Origin: Lonicera japonica
Lineage: Eukaryota; Streptophyta; Magnoliopsida; Dipsacales; Caprifoliaceae
Direction of reading: 5' to 3'
Assembly (NCBI GenBank): GCA_021464415.1
Contig: CM038464.1
Coordinates: 54,921,328-54,985,327, forward strand
DNA: 64,000 nt
Shown here: piece after piece, positions 22,461-33,871 of the stretch
Layout of the letters: every line of letters begins with the position of its first letter
Position numbering within the stretch: the stretch's first letter is position 1
Notes under the pieces: generated by a model
The model's input: the letters and a program-made list of their open reading frames with translations, nothing else
Told to the model about the DNA's origin: nothing
The model's database searches: none
Made by a program: the position numbers and the translations under genes

Positions 22461-24484
22461 AAACTCAAGGTGGCAAATGGGAGGTCAGTTTGAGTTTGGA
22501 AAGTAAATTCTGAAAGCGACCTGTTAGTATCATCTCCGGTAATAATCATGTCATCTACATAAAGAACCAGAAGTGTAATACCAGTAGTCCTCTTTCTGAT
22601 GAAGAGCCCATAGTCGTAAGCACTAGAGGTAAAACCCATTGTTTGAATAGTAGAACTAAACTTTTCAAACCAGGCACGAGAGGCTTGTTTTAGACCATAC
22701 AAGGCACGGCGGAGCTTGCACACTTTAGTGGAGGAGTGATGTAACCCTGGAGGAGGTTTCATATAAACTTCTTCTGAAAGATCACCATTTAGGAATGCAT
22801 TCTTTACATCCATCTGAAAAGGTTTCCATTTTCGAATAGCAACAACAGCGAGAAGGCTTCGGACAGAAGTTAAACGAGCAACCGGTGCAAAAGTTTCCTC
22901 ATAATCAATGCCGTATTCTTGATTAAAACCTTTTGCAACAAGTCGGGCTTTGTATCGATCGATGGATTCATCTGATTTAGTCTTGATTTTGTAAACCCAT
23001 TTACATCCAACTGCTGTCTTCCCTGGGGGAAGGGTGACCAATTCCCAAGTCTGAGCTTTTTCTAAGGCCTGCAATTCTTTTGTCATCGCTTGCTGTCATA
23101 ATGGGTTAGAACTAGCCTCTTTATAAGTAGAAGGCTCATGGTGAGAGAAAATAGTGGAATAACAGTGATAGTCACGAAGATGATGAGGAAGTTGTCTTAC
23201 CCATGTGGACTGACGAGGAGTGGATTGTCTGGCCGGATCATCGGACGAGTCAGTGTCATGAGGATAGTCCGTGGTAGGCCCAGGAGATAGGTTGATGGCT
23301 GAATTAGATTCAGGGTTTGGTGAGGTAGAGTCAGCGGGAAGGGGAATCTCACTCGATGGGATAGAGTCAGGAGGTGCCAGTCCAGGTGTGGGCATAACAG
23401 ATGTTGGGAGAGGATAGAGATCATCAGTGGAGCTAGTAAAAAAAGGAATAGTGGTAGGATTAGAGATGTGAAATTTGGAAATGGATGAGAACATTTTGTG
23501 TTCCCAAAATATGACATGGCGAGACACACGAAGTCATTTTGAAATAGGATCCCAGCACCGATAGCCTTTATGTTCTATCCCATACCCTAGGAAGCAACAT
23601 AGTCGAGACCGAGGTTCTAGTTTTGAATGTTCATGAGGCTGGAGTAAGACAAAACAGGCACACCCAAAAACTTTGAGAGGGTTATAGTCAGGAGGATTGC
23701 CATACAACCGCTCATAGGGTGACTAATTGTGGAAGGCAGGAATAGGATGGCGATTAATGGTGTATACGGCAGTAAGAGCTGCTTCCCCCCAGAAGCGTTC
23801 GGGACATCCACTGGATATGAGAAGAGTGCGAACAGTGTCGAGAATATGACGGTGTTTACGTTCAGCACGGCCGTTTTGTTGGGATGTACCAGGACAAGAA
23901 TACTGAGAAATGGTGCCTTGCTGACGTAAAAAATTTAAAAAGTTGGATTCTTTGTATTCCATAGCATTGTCAGCACGAAAAATTTTGATTAGTCGAGAAA
24001 ACTGAGTTTGGATCATTTGAGCAAAATGGTAATATAGCTGTGGTAGTTCAGAGCGATTTTTCATGAGAAATATCCATGTAAAACGGGTGTAGTCATCTAT
24101 AAAAACAATAAAATATTTTGATCCTCCCATAGTATCATGAGGAGAAGGTCCCCATACATCAGAATGAATAAGATCAAAAGCTGCGGAAGAAAGAGAATTA
24201 CTTTTATTGAAGGATAATGCTGGTTGTTTTTCCAGTTGACATGACAAACATGAAATATTTTCTGACTTAACAGTTCCTAATCTACCAGTGGAAATAAGAG
24301 TTCTAAGCTTATCAATAGACATATGACCTAACCGAGAGTGCCAAAGTTCCAGGGATGAAGTGGGAAAGGTGGGAGCAGCAGCAAGAGTAGAGATGGAAAC
24401 AGCTGGTGGTGTGCGAAGATGGATAAGCTCGAACATGCGACCAACTTTACGGCCTATCCCAATAACCTGTCCCGTCCGTGGATC
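22461..24484 (-). pseudogene. Copia element 1 pol remnant (integrase and partial RT)
   Basis: Integrase and pre-integrase at 23723-24436 retain HSRLGHM, HSDVWGP and FIDDYTRF; the catalytic-core text includes RADNAMEY (second Asp) and SQQNGRAERK (Glu region). It is interrupted by an in-frame TAG at 23723-23725, a TGA at 23534-23536 and a TGA at 23096-23098. RT (22427-23086) keeps VGCKWVYKIK, QMDVKNAFLNG, LYGLKQA and the YVDD active site, then jumps at GDDTN straight into the last 50 codons of the element in another frame. Comparison with element 2 shows an 846-bp deletion covering the RT C-terminus and all of RNase H. Confidence 0.9.
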
Positions 24485-25705
24485 CTACACATGACAACCA
24501 GAAGAAAAGAATAAAACAGTAAGGCCAAGATCACAGAGTTGCCCAACAGATGTGAGATTAATAGTCAATTTTGGTATGTGAAAAGTAGAGGGAAGAGATA
24601 AAGTGGATGTTGATACATGGCCAATGTGGGTGACAGGTAATGAAGATCCATCAGCAGTTTTAATAGGAGATGTGTGTGTGGTATAATTTTTGGAGAGAAA
24701 AATTGTGAAATCAGAAGTCATGTGATTGCAGCAACCGGGGTCAAAATACCAAGAGGTACCTGAAGTTGCAGACATTGCATTAGCTGAACTAGATAAAACA
24801 TGTTTTAACATATCAGCAAGATCATTATTGGTGACGAATGGAGGTGGATTGGGTGGCTGTAAATTGGAGGCGGCAGCAGTAACAGACTTGGCATTAGATT
24901 TTCTGGCAAGATTCTTGTAGCAATCAGAACCCCAATGTTTTGGTCCACGCTTATGACAATACTTGCACACTCGTTTGGGACAATAGAGTAATACGTGGGT
25001 TGTCTCATGGTAATAGGTGCAGACATCGGATGATTTCTCGGATTTAAATTGTGTGACTGCAAGTACTTCGGATGAAATCTGAGAATTTGTACCAAGCCGA
25101 GTTTCTTCAAAATGGAGTGCGGTAACAACATCATCAAGAGTTGGTAGGGGATGGCGATGCAAGAGAGATGCTCGGACAGTCTCAAACTTGTTATGAAGTG
25201 CCATGAGAAGAGTCATTACTTGCTGTTGATCTCTGTAAGTAATGAATTTGGCAGCATCGATGGAACATGATCGGACGGGTTCTGAAGAGGCCAATTGATA
25301 ATGGTGAGCAAGATCCTTGGTTTGACTAGGTTGTTGACGTTTGGCGTGGAGAGCAGTCAACAATTGATACTGGTAAGCAAGATCCTTGGTTGTGTATCTA
25401 GTTTTCAAGAAGTCCCAAACTTCCTTTCCGGTTAAAAAGCGCCCAAATTGTTGATTGATGGTAGGAATTGAAGTATTGCGGCACCAAGTGATAATATCAC
25501 CATTTTTGGCAATCCAATCATCTTGTCTTGTAGCAAAATTGTCATCCGATTCATCTCTCTTTTGGATTGGTTCGATAACCTCTCCAGTAATGAGACGCCA
25601 CACTCTACGGGCTTGAAGGAAACTAGTTATAGCTTGGGACCAGTGAATATAGTTGGGCCCATTGAGGATGATGAAAATTGGGCGAGAGATTTCAGTGCGT
25701 TCCAT
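24485..25705 (-). pseudogene. Copia element 1 gag with nucleocapsid and protease start
   Basis: Reads from the first ATG (25705, MERTEISRP) through the UBN2-type Gag domain (NYIHWSQA near residue 17, typical of Copia) to a zinc-binding region CKYCHKRGPKHWGSDC and a decayed first finger in which the second Cys is Tyr. The protease motif reads WYFDPGCCNHMT, so the catalytic DSG is DPG. It ends in TAG at 24485 where element 2 has CAG. About 24 bp of gag (near 25297-25325) are a second copy of an upstream segment (KDLAHxYQL), replacing 42 bp of normal sequence. Confidence 0.88.
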
Positions 25706-25741
25706 TGGCTTGGGTTCACTAAACTTTTGGCTTATGGATGA

Positions 25742-25955
25742 TGTGGAAACCAAAAAGTTTAGAGGCTAGAATAAGAAAATCAAAGAGTTTAGGGGCTAGA
25801 ATAAGAAAATAAGAAAGTTTAGGGGCTAGAATAACAAAACCAGCAGATTTGGGGGCTAGAATAAGAAAATCAGAAGGTTTAGGGGTTAAAATAAGAAAAT
25901 CAGAAAGTTTAGGGGTTAAAAAAGAAATATCAGAAAGTACAGGGGTTAAATTGTA
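25742..25955 (-). repeat. Tandem repeats in Copia element 1 leader
   Basis: About seven imperfect units of roughly 30 bp, each with GGGGCTAGAATAAGAAAAT or a close variant, lie between PBS and gag. A second repeat further upstream (25964-26040) contains GTCTGGAATATTCCGTCAAA twice, and GCTGACGTGGCTGACACGTGG occurs in tandem at 26049-26090. Confidence 0.8.
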
Positions 25956-26447
25956 AATAGATCTGACGGCGTCTGGAATATTCCGTCAAATCTGACGGCG
26001 TCTGGAATATTCCGTCAAATCTGACAGCAAACAAACGACGGTTAACCGCTGACGTGGCTGACACGTGGCGCTGACGTGGCTGACACGTGGCAATTAGGGC
26101 TGATGTGGCTTTCTTCTCCACTGGATGGCGCGTGAGAATGACGAGATTTAGCGATGAAGCTTCTGGTGGCGCGTGAGGGCGCGTTGCGGTGCTGAAATTT
26201 GGTGATTCAAACGCGGTTAGAATCGTCTTCTTAGTGAGATCAATATTGTGTGATGGTTTTTGGGTTTGGATATATATAATGGATGAACGAAGCTCTGGAA
26301 GTTCTGGTGATGGCTCTCAAATATAGTAGCAGTATGTTACTATATAAAAAGAAGAAGCTCTGGAAGTTTGGATATATAATTTAAGAATGATGTGGCTTTG
26401 GTGATGGCAGAGAAACAAGACGTGCAGGTCGTGAAGGAGTGGAAACC

Positions 26448-26458
26448 CTCTGATACCA
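26448..26458 (-). promoter_or_regulatory. PBS of Copia element 1
   Basis: TGGTATCAGAG on the minus strand, complementary to the 3' end of initiator tRNA-Met, immediately next to the LTR. Confidence 0.85.
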
Positions 26459-26736
26459 TGTAGAAAACTAAAGAGAGAAATAAAGAGTTATTGATTTCAT
26501 TCATTTGTGTGCTTTACAATGGGGAAAAGCCCTGTATATATACAAGTAAAGGAAGAAACATGACAGCCTAAAATATGGAAGAAAGCATGGAGGAGACAAG
26601 GAGGGAAACATGGAGAATAAAGGAAAAGGAGGGAATAAAGAAAAAGAAGAATAATACTAATGCTTTAATAATTACAAAGGAGAATAATGCTAATGATGTT
26701 GGAGAATAATGTTAATGCTTAACATCATTTCTAACA
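26459..26736 (-). repeat. Copia element 1, 5' LTR
   Basis: 278 bp, differing from the 3' LTR at about two positions. Confidence 0.93.
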
Positions 26737-26741
26737 GTGTT
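26737..26741. repeat. Target-site duplication GTGTT (right)
   Basis: Same five bases as 22169-22173. Confidence 0.9.
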
Positions 26742-26752
26742 GAAAGTGGATA

Positions 26753-27127
26753 ATGGGAAGCAAATGTTTTTGTCTTCTGCTTTATTGGAGCGGTAGTATA
26801 ATTAATGGGGAGCAGAGTTGGACTTACGATAAGCCACATGACAGCGAAATTATCTTGAAAGAAGGCAATAGTTACTCAAAATTAGTAAAGAAGGTTTATT
26901 CTGTTATGCATATTGACCGCACACTGTCCACATTGAAGATGACTTGTAGATGTCCCTTTTTTATAACCACAACTACTTGTAATTACTCCCTTAATGAAAT
27001 TAAAAATGATGGAAGTTTGGAGTTTGCAATAGCAACTATTTCCAATGCTCCCTTTGTTAATGCAATTTATTTGTATATAGAGACCGAGAATGGTGGTATT
27101 CTTGGGTACACATACACAATGAAATAG
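26753..27127 (+). CDS. MULE-type transposase N-terminal (PB1-like) fragment
   Basis: 124 codons from ATG to TAG. The text YWSGSIINGE, followed by Y-D, then K-K-V-Y-S-V-M-H-I-D-R and a C-R-C-P stretch, and ending S-L-E-F-A-I-A-T-I-S...N-A-I-Y-L-Y-I-E, matches the layout of the PB1-like N-terminal domain in plant Mutator-like transposases (YWNG..INGE ... Y..TGIDR ... CRYP ... ELYVE). The MULE catalytic domain and SWIM finger are not seen downstream, so this is a fragment or a truncated domesticated copy. Copia element 1 lies directly upstream, with its TSD ending 11 bp before the ATG, and may have cut off the promoter. Confidence 0.6.
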   Translation: MGSKCFCLLLYWSGSIINGEQSWTYDKPHDSEIILKEGNSYSKLVKKVYSVMHIDRTLSTLKMTCRCPFFITTTTCNYSLNEIKNDGSLEFAIATISNAPFVNAIYLYIETENGGILGYTYTMK

Positions 27128-28475
27128 GCGTATGTGCTATGGCTGACGACATGTGCGGACTAAGAATGTCGGTGCTACATGTCAAATGGTACACGATCGG
27201 AAGCAACGTGTACTACATTGTGATGATTTTTATTGCAGGTGGTAGAAAGAGGCTCAATTATGAGAAATTCAAATTTGTGATGAGTTGAATATATTATATT
27301 TTGATAATATATTGTTTGAAGTAGTGGCTAAATGCTCATTTATGAGGGGTAAAATGTGAATGTGTTATATATGATGAGATACATGAATTTCTTGCCATAG
27401 ATTGTGAGTTGCAAATGTAGATATGTGCTTGATTTTTTTTATTGTTGTTGCTAAAGTTTAATTTGGCTGTAGTTTGGGGTTAAAGATTTTTATTACTAGG
27501 CTTGTCGTGCTCGTGATAATACGCTTATTTTACTTTTTAGGTTTAGAAGTCGAAATTTAGTGAACTTCAAGGATAACGCGATAGTAAGTAGTAGCGGTTC
27601 AATATTTAATTATTTTCTTTTAGTTTCATATGTTGGTACTATATTAATGGTCCAAGTTTGTAATTATATATCCACTTTAAATGCTTTTGTATGTAATACA
27701 TGAATTGGATCATGAAAACTCTCTTTCTTGCAACTTACCATAGGTCACGCTCCAAGTTACAAGTGGATTATTGTATTTAATTAGATGTGAAGACTTGTTT
27801 GAATAATTTGATACACTTTAATTTATGAAAACAAGTTTTAACATAAGTGGAATGCCAAATAAGACTTTTTTTTCATTTTTTGGATAAATTAAGGTTTTGA
27901 TATAAATATAAAAGTTAAACAAAGGAAAAGAGACTTTGTCAAATTTTCTTTAAAAAATAATTGTTATTATTACATTTTTTTTTATTTACTATTATAAAGC
28001 ACAAAACTTAGTTTCTAAAATACAACTCGAGGCTTGAAAACTTTTCTTTTGAGAGATTTTAAAGTCAGAAATATATATAAATGTTATTTTGAAGTACTTT
28101 GGGGCGTGCGAGACATTAACCGTAAATAATTTTGACTTGATAACTAAAGAGTGAGTCGAGTAGATTAATTAAGCTATTTATATTAGGTTAAAGTTAGACA
28201 AATCATTCACATATATCTTACACAAGATTTTTTTTTTTTTTTTTTTTTAAATGAATTGGCGTGCCACATCAGCGCTACCATTAAAATTTGCCAAACGGGA
28301 TGAAAAAGAAAAAAAACGAAGATTTAAAAGGCAAGAGGTTTGCTACGCGCAATCTTCCCTCCAAATTCGATTCGCAAATTTTCTACTGAATACTCTCTTT
28401 CATTGCCGTAAACCTTTATCTTGCTCCCTCCTTATTCCTTTATTCCCAAATTTATCGCTCAATTCACTCTCGCTC
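27128..28475. other. Non-coding between MULE fragment and zinc-finger ORF leader
   Basis: No gene seen. AT-rich, with a long poly-T tract at 28229-28248. From about 28380 the sequence becomes C/T-rich (TCTTTCATTGCC, CTTGCTCCCTCC), typical of a plant 5' UTR, and presumably belongs to the zinc-finger ORF at 28590. Confidence 0.5.
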
Positions 28476-28556
28476 CTCTGTTCGTTCGTTTGCCCTCCTC
28501 TCCAATCGTAAACCCTCTCTGTTCGTTCGTTTGCCCTTCTCTCCACTCGTAAACCT
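28476..28556 (+). repeat. Tandem 41-bp duplication in putative 5' leader
   Basis: CTCTGTTCGTTCGTTTGCCC followed by a C/T-rich stretch and TCGTAAACC occurs twice, starting at 28476 and 28517, just upstream of the zinc-finger start codon. Nested TTCG microrepeats are inside. Confidence 0.8.
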
Positions 28557-28589
28557 TATAAATTTGATTCCATCTCAGAATCTGTCACA

Positions 28590-28733
28590 ATGGCTGATCA
28601 GTATCCGTGTGTCCATTGCTGCGAATCTTTTAAGCTTTATAATGGAATACTAAATCATAACAAGCGCTCCCACCGGAAATTTAAATTCTTGTGTACGAAA
28701 TGTGGTAACGTGTTTGCTTCAAAAGGTGAATTA
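28590..28733 (+). pseudogene. C2H2 zinc-finger-like ORF, 5' part, split by Copia element 2
   Basis: 48 codons from an ATG in good plant context (CACAATGGCT), starting MADQYPC. The first finger has Cys-x2-Cys (CVHC) and His-x4-His (HNKRSH) spaced by 12 residues. The second begins CTKC and reaches SKGEL, where the Copia element is inserted inside its helix. Removing the element and one AATTA copy joins it in frame to 34155-34256, giving an ORF of 81 codons. C/T-rich leader sequence upstream supports a real gene. Function unknown; it could be a small nucleic-acid-binding protein or the first exon of a larger gene. Confidence 0.6.
28729..28733. repeat. Target-site duplication AATTA (left)
   Basis: Matches 34150-34154; it lies inside the zinc-finger reading frame. 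Confidence 0.9.
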
Positions 28734-29011
28734 TGTTAGAAATGATGTTAAGCATTAACATTATTCTCCAACATCATTAGCATTATTCTCCTTTGTAATT
28801 ATTAAAGTATTAGTATTATTCTTCTTTTCTTTTATTCCCTCCTTTTCTTTTATTCTCTATGTTTCCCTCCTTGTCTCCTCCATACTTTCTTCCATATTTT
28901 AGGCTGTCATGTTTCTTCCTTTACTTGTATATATACAGGGCATTTCCCCATTGTAAAGCACACAAATGAATGAAATCAATAACTCTTTATTTCTCTCTTT
29001 AGTTTTCTACA
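28734..29011 (+). repeat. Copia element 2, 5' LTR
   Basis: TGTTAGAAATG...TTTTCTACA, with TATATATA at 28928-28935 as probable promoter TATA box, upstream of a U5 carrying AATGAATGAAATC. Confidence 0.93.
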
Positions 29012-29023
29012 TGATATCAGAGC
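29012..29023 (+). promoter_or_regulatory. PBS of Copia element 2
   Basis: TGATATCAGAGC directly after the LTR; the consensus TGGTATCAGAGC has G at the third base. Confidence 0.8.
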
Positions 29024-29754
29024 GTTTCCACTCCTTCACCACCTCCACGTCTTGCTTCTCTGCCATCACCAAAGCCACAGCATTCTTAAATTATATATCC
29101 AAACTTCCAGAGCTTCTTCATTTTATATAGTAACATACTGCTACTATATTTGAGAGCCATCACCAGAACTTCCAGAGCTTCGTTCATCCATTATATATAT
29201 CCAAACCCAGAAACCATCACACAATATTGATCTCACTAAGAAGACGATTCTAACCGCGTTTGAATCACCAAATTTCAGCCCCGCACGCGCCTTCACGCGC
29301 CACCAGAAGCTTCATCGCTAAATCTCGTCATTCTCACGCGCCATCCAGTGGAGAAGAAAGCCACGTCAGCCCTAATTGCCACGTGTCAGCCACGTCAGCG
29401 CCACGTGTCAGCCAGTCAGCGCCACGTGGCATCCACGTCAGCGGTTAACCGTCGTTTGTTTGCCGTCAGATTTGACGGAATATTCTAGACGCCGTCAGAT
29501 TTGACGGAATATTCCAGACACCGTCAGATCTATTTACAATTTAACCCCTGTACTTTCTGATATTTATTTTTTAACCCCTAAACCTTCTGATTTTCTTATT
29601 CTAGCCCCCAAATCTTCTGGTTTTTTTATTCTAGCCCCTAAACTTTCTTATTTTCTTATTCTAGCCCCTAAACTCTTTGATTTTCTTATTCTAGCCTCTA
29701 AACTTTTTGGTTTCCACATCATCCATAAGCCAAAAGTTTAGTGAACCCAAGCCA

Positions 29755-31485
29755 ATGGAACGCACTGAAATCTCTCGCCCAATTTCCATCATCCTCAATG
29801 GGACCAACTATATTCACTGGTCCCAAGCCATGACTAGTTTCCTTCAAGCCCGTAGAGTGTGGCGTCTCATTACTGGAGAGGTTACCGAACCAATCCAAAA
29901 GAGAGATGAATCGGATGACAATTTTGCTACAAGACAAGATGATTGGATTGCCAAAAATGGTGATATTATCACTTGGTGCCGCAATACTTCAATTCCTACC
30001 ATCAATCAACAATTTGAGCGCTTTTTAACCGGAAAGGAAGTTTGGGACTTCTTGAAAACTAGATACACAACCAAGGATCTTGCTCACCAGTATCAATTGT
30101 TGACTGCTCTCCACGCCAAACGTCAACAACCTAGTCAAACCATTGATGAATTTCTATCTGAAATGCAAATCCTTTGGGATCAATTGGCCTCTTCAGAACC
30201 CGTCTGGTCATGTTCCACCGATGCTGCGAAATTCATTACTTACAGAGATCAACAACAAGTAATGACTCTTCTCATGGCACTTCATAACAAGTTTGAGACT
30301 GTCCGAGCATCTCTCTTGCATCGCCATCCCCTACCAACTCTTGATGATGTTGTTACCGCACTCTATTTTGAAGAAACTCGGCTTGGTACAAATTCTCAGA
30401 TTTCATCCGAAGTACTTGCAGTCACACAATCTAAATCCGAGAAATCATCCGATGTCTGCACCTATTACCATGAGACAACTCACGTATTACTCTATTGTCC
30501 CAAACGAGTGTGCAAGTATTGTCATAAGCGTGGACCAAAACATTGGGGTTCTGATTGCTACAAGAATCCTGCCAGAAAATCTAATGCCAAGTCTGTTACT
30601 GCTGCCGCCTCTAATTTACAGCCATCCAATCCACATCCATTCGTCACCAATAATGATCTTGCTGATATGTTAAAACAGGTTTTATCTGGTACAGCTAATG
30701 CAATGTCTGCAACTTCAGGTACCTCTTGGTATTTTTACTCCGGTTGCTGCAATCACATGACTTCTGATTCCACAATTTTTCTCTCCAAAAATTCTACCAC
30801 ACACACATCTCCTATTAAAACTGCTGATGGATCTTCATTACCTGTCACCCACATTGGCCATGTATCAACATCCACTTTATCTCTTTCCTCTACTTTTCAC
30901 ATACTAAAATTGACTATTAATCTCATATTTGTTGGGCAACTCTGTGATCTTGGCCTTACTGTTTTATTCTCTTCTGCTGATTGTCATGTGCAGGATCCAC
31001 GGACGGGACAGGTTATTGGGATAGGCCGTAAAGTTGGTCTCATGTTCGAGCTTATCCATCTTCGCACACCACCAGCTGTTTCCATCTCTACTCTTGCTGC
31101 TGCTCCCACCTTTCCCACTTCATCCCTGGAACTTTGGCACTCTCGGTTAGGTCATATGTCTATTGATAAGCTTAGAACTCTTATTTCCACTGGTAGATTA
31201 GGAACTGTTAAGTCAGAAAATATTTCATGTTTGTCATGTCAACTAGGAAAACAACCAGCATTATCCTTCAATAAAAGTAATTCTCTTTCTTCCGCAGCTT
31301 TTGATCTTATTCATTCTGATGTATGGGGACCTTCTCCTCATGATACTATGGGAGGATCAAAATATTTTGTTGTTTTTATAGATGACTACACCCGTTTTAC
31401 ATGGATATTTCTCATGAAAAATCGCTCTGAACTACCACAGCTATATTACCATTTTGCTCAAATGATCCAAACTCAGTTTTCTTGA
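29755..31485 (+). pseudogene. Copia element 2 gag-protease-integrase start
   Basis: Begins at ATG 29755 (MERTEISRP). Gag (UBN2 family) occupies about residues 1-240, followed by a decayed first zinc finger (CTYYHETTHVLLYC, second Cys lost) and CKYCHKRGPKHWGSDC. The protease motif is WYFYSGCCNHMT, so the catalytic Asp of DSG is Tyr. Pre-integrase LWHSRLGHM and integrase HSDVWGP and FIDDYTRF follow. The frame ends at TGA 31483-31485 where element 1 still has CGA (Arg), a C-to-T change at a CpG. The stretch continues in the same frame at 31486. Confidence 0.9.
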
Positions 31486-33858
31486 CCAATCAAAATTTTT
31501 CGTGCTGACAATGCTATGGAATACAAAGAATCTAACTTTTTAAATTTTTTACGTCAGCAAGGCACCATTTCTCAGTATTCTTGTCCTGGTACATCCCAAC
31601 AAAAAGGCCGTGCTGAACGTAAACACCGTCATATTCTCGACACTGTTCGCACTCTTCTCATATCCAGTGGATGTCCCGAACGCTTCTGGGGGGAAGCAGC
31701 TCTTACTGCCGTATACACCATTAATCGCCATCCTATTCCTGCCTTTCACAATCAGTCACCCTATGAGCAGTTGTATGGCAATCCTCCTGACTATAACCCT
31801 CTCAAAGTTTTTGGGTGTGCATGTTTTGTCTTACTCCAGCCTCATGAACATTCAAAACTAGAACCTCGGTCTCGACTATGTTGTTTCCTAGGGTATGGGA
31901 TAGAACATAAAGGCTATCGGTGCTGGGATCCTATTTCAAAACGACTTCGTGTGTCTCGCCATGTCATATTTTGGGAACACAAAATGTTCTCATCCATTTT
32001 CAAATTTCACATCTCCAATCCTACCACTATTCCTTTTTTACTAGCTCCACTGATGATCTCTATCATCTCCCAACATCTGTTATGCCCACACCTGGACTGG
32101 CACCTCCTGACTCTATCCCATCGAGTGAGATTCCCCTTCCCGCTGACTCTACCTCACCAAACCCTGAATCTAATTCAGCCATCAACCTATCTCCTGGGCC
32201 TACCACGGACTATCCTCATGACACTGACTCGTCCGATGATCCGGCCAAACAATCCACTCCTCGTCAGTCCACACGGGTAAGACAACTTCCTCATCATCTT
32301 CGTGACTATCACTGTTATTCCACTATTTTCTCTCACCATGAGCCTTCTACTTATAAAAAGGCTAGTTCTAACCCATTATGGCAGCAAGCGATGACAGAGG
32401 AATTGCAGGCCTTAGAAAAAGCTCAGACTTGGGAATTGGTCACCCTTCCCCCAGGGAAGACAGCAGTTGGATGTAAATGGGTGTACAAAATCAAGACTAA
32501 ATCAGATGGATCCATCGATCGATACAAAGCCCGAGTTGTTGCAAAAGGTTTTAATCAAGAATATGGCATTGATTATGAGGAAACTTTTGCACCGGTTGCT
32601 CGTTTAACTTCTGTCCGGAGTCTTCTCGCTGTTGCTGCTATTCGAAAATGGAAACTTTTTCAGATGGATGTAAAGAATGCATTCCTAAATGATGATCTTT
32701 CAGAAGAAGTTTATATCAAACCTCCTCCAGGGTTACATCACTCCTCCACTCAAGTGTGCAAGCTCCGCCGTGCCTTGTATGGTCTAAAACAAGCCCCTCG
32801 TGCCTGGTTTGAAAAGTTTAGTTTTACTATTCAAACAATGGGTTTTACCTCTAGTGCTTACGACTATGGGCTCTTTATCAGAAAGAGGACTACTGCTATT
32901 ACACTTCTGGTTCTTTATGTAGATGACATGATTATTACCGGAGATGATACTAGTGGTATTTCTGAACTCAAACAATCTCTCAGTCGTCATTTTGAGATGA
33001 AAGATCTTGGTCGTCTAAATTATTTTTTAGGGCTTGAAGTGTTATCTGATTCTGCTGGTTACTATCTCTCACAAGCCAAATATGCTTCTGATCTTCTTAG
33101 TCGTGCGGGTCTCACCGACTGCAAAATTGCGCCTACTCCGTTAGAACCAAGTACCAAACTTACTCCTCTTGATGGTACTCCTCTTAGTGATGCAACTTTG
33201 TATCGACAGCTTGTTGGCAGCCTGGTCTATCTCACTGTCACTCGTCCAGACATTGCCCATGCCGTTCACATCGTCAGTCAATTTATGGCTGCTCCACGAT
33301 TCACTCATTATACTGCCGTTCTTCGCATTCTCAGATATATTAAAGTAATAATGTTTCACGGCCTGCAGTTTTCATCTACATTCTCCCTTGAACTACGTAC
33401 GTATTCTGATTCTGACTGGGCTGGTGATCCAACTGATAAACGATCAACTACCGGTTACTGCATCTTCTTAGGCGATTCACTTATATCTTGGCATAGTAAG
33501 AAACAAACCTTAGTTTCTCGCTCCAGTACAGAAGCAGAATATCGTGCTCTGGCTGACACCACTCAAGAAATTATTTGGCTCCGTTGGCTTCTCTCGGACA
33601 TGGGAGTTCCTCAACGTCTTCTAACTGTACTAAGATGCGATAATCAAAGTGCTATTCAGATTGCTCACAATGATGTCTTCCATGAACGAACGAAGCATAT
33701 TGAGATTGACTGTCACTTCATTCGCCAGCATGTATATAGCAATACTATTCGTCTCATCCATAGATCAACCCGCGGACATATTCACTAAAGTTCATCCGAC
33801 AGGTCGCTTTCAGAATTTACTTTCCAAACTCAATCTGACCTTCCATTTGCCACCTTGA
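31486..33858 (+). pseudogene. Copia element 2 pol remainder (integrase, RT, RNase H)
   Basis: Same frame resumes after the stop with the integrase core (RADNAMEY; SQQKGRAERK, where the family has N before G). A one-base loss in a T run (six T near 32033-32039, seven in element 1) shifts the frame, which continues at 31920-33788 with RT (VGCKWVYKIK, QMDVKNAFLND, LYGLKQAPRAW, active site YVDD) and RNase H (YSDSDWAGD, SSTEAEYRAL, RTKHIEIDCHFIR). A second frameshift near 33760 separates the canonical end, QPADIFTK and the rest up to TGA 33856-33858. RT and RNase H active residues are intact, but translation would need to bypass several lesions. Confidence 0.9.
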
Positions 33859-33871
33859 GTTTGAAGGGGGG

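Larger units (their letters stand above)
22174..26736 (-). mobile_element. Ty1/Copia element 1, full length but internally deleted
   Basis: 4563 bp with two 278-bp LTRs (22174-22451 and 26459-26736) that differ at about 2 positions by eye, so a young insertion. GTGTT target-site duplications flank it. The PBS TGGTATCAGAG (minus strand, 26448-26458) abuts the 5' LTR, and a polypurine tract GAAGGGGGG lies next to the 3' LTR (22452-22460). It carries gag, protease remnant, integrase and partial RT, but is dead: four premature stops, a protease site changed to D-P-G, and loss of 846 bp of RT/RNase H. Element 2 (28734-34149) is the same family in the opposite orientation. Confidence 0.93.

Noticed and set aside
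28251..28511. 86-codon ORF upstream of the zinc-finger ORF
   Set aside because: Lies in the putative C/T-rich leader; low complexity and no family; the downstream ATG has better context.
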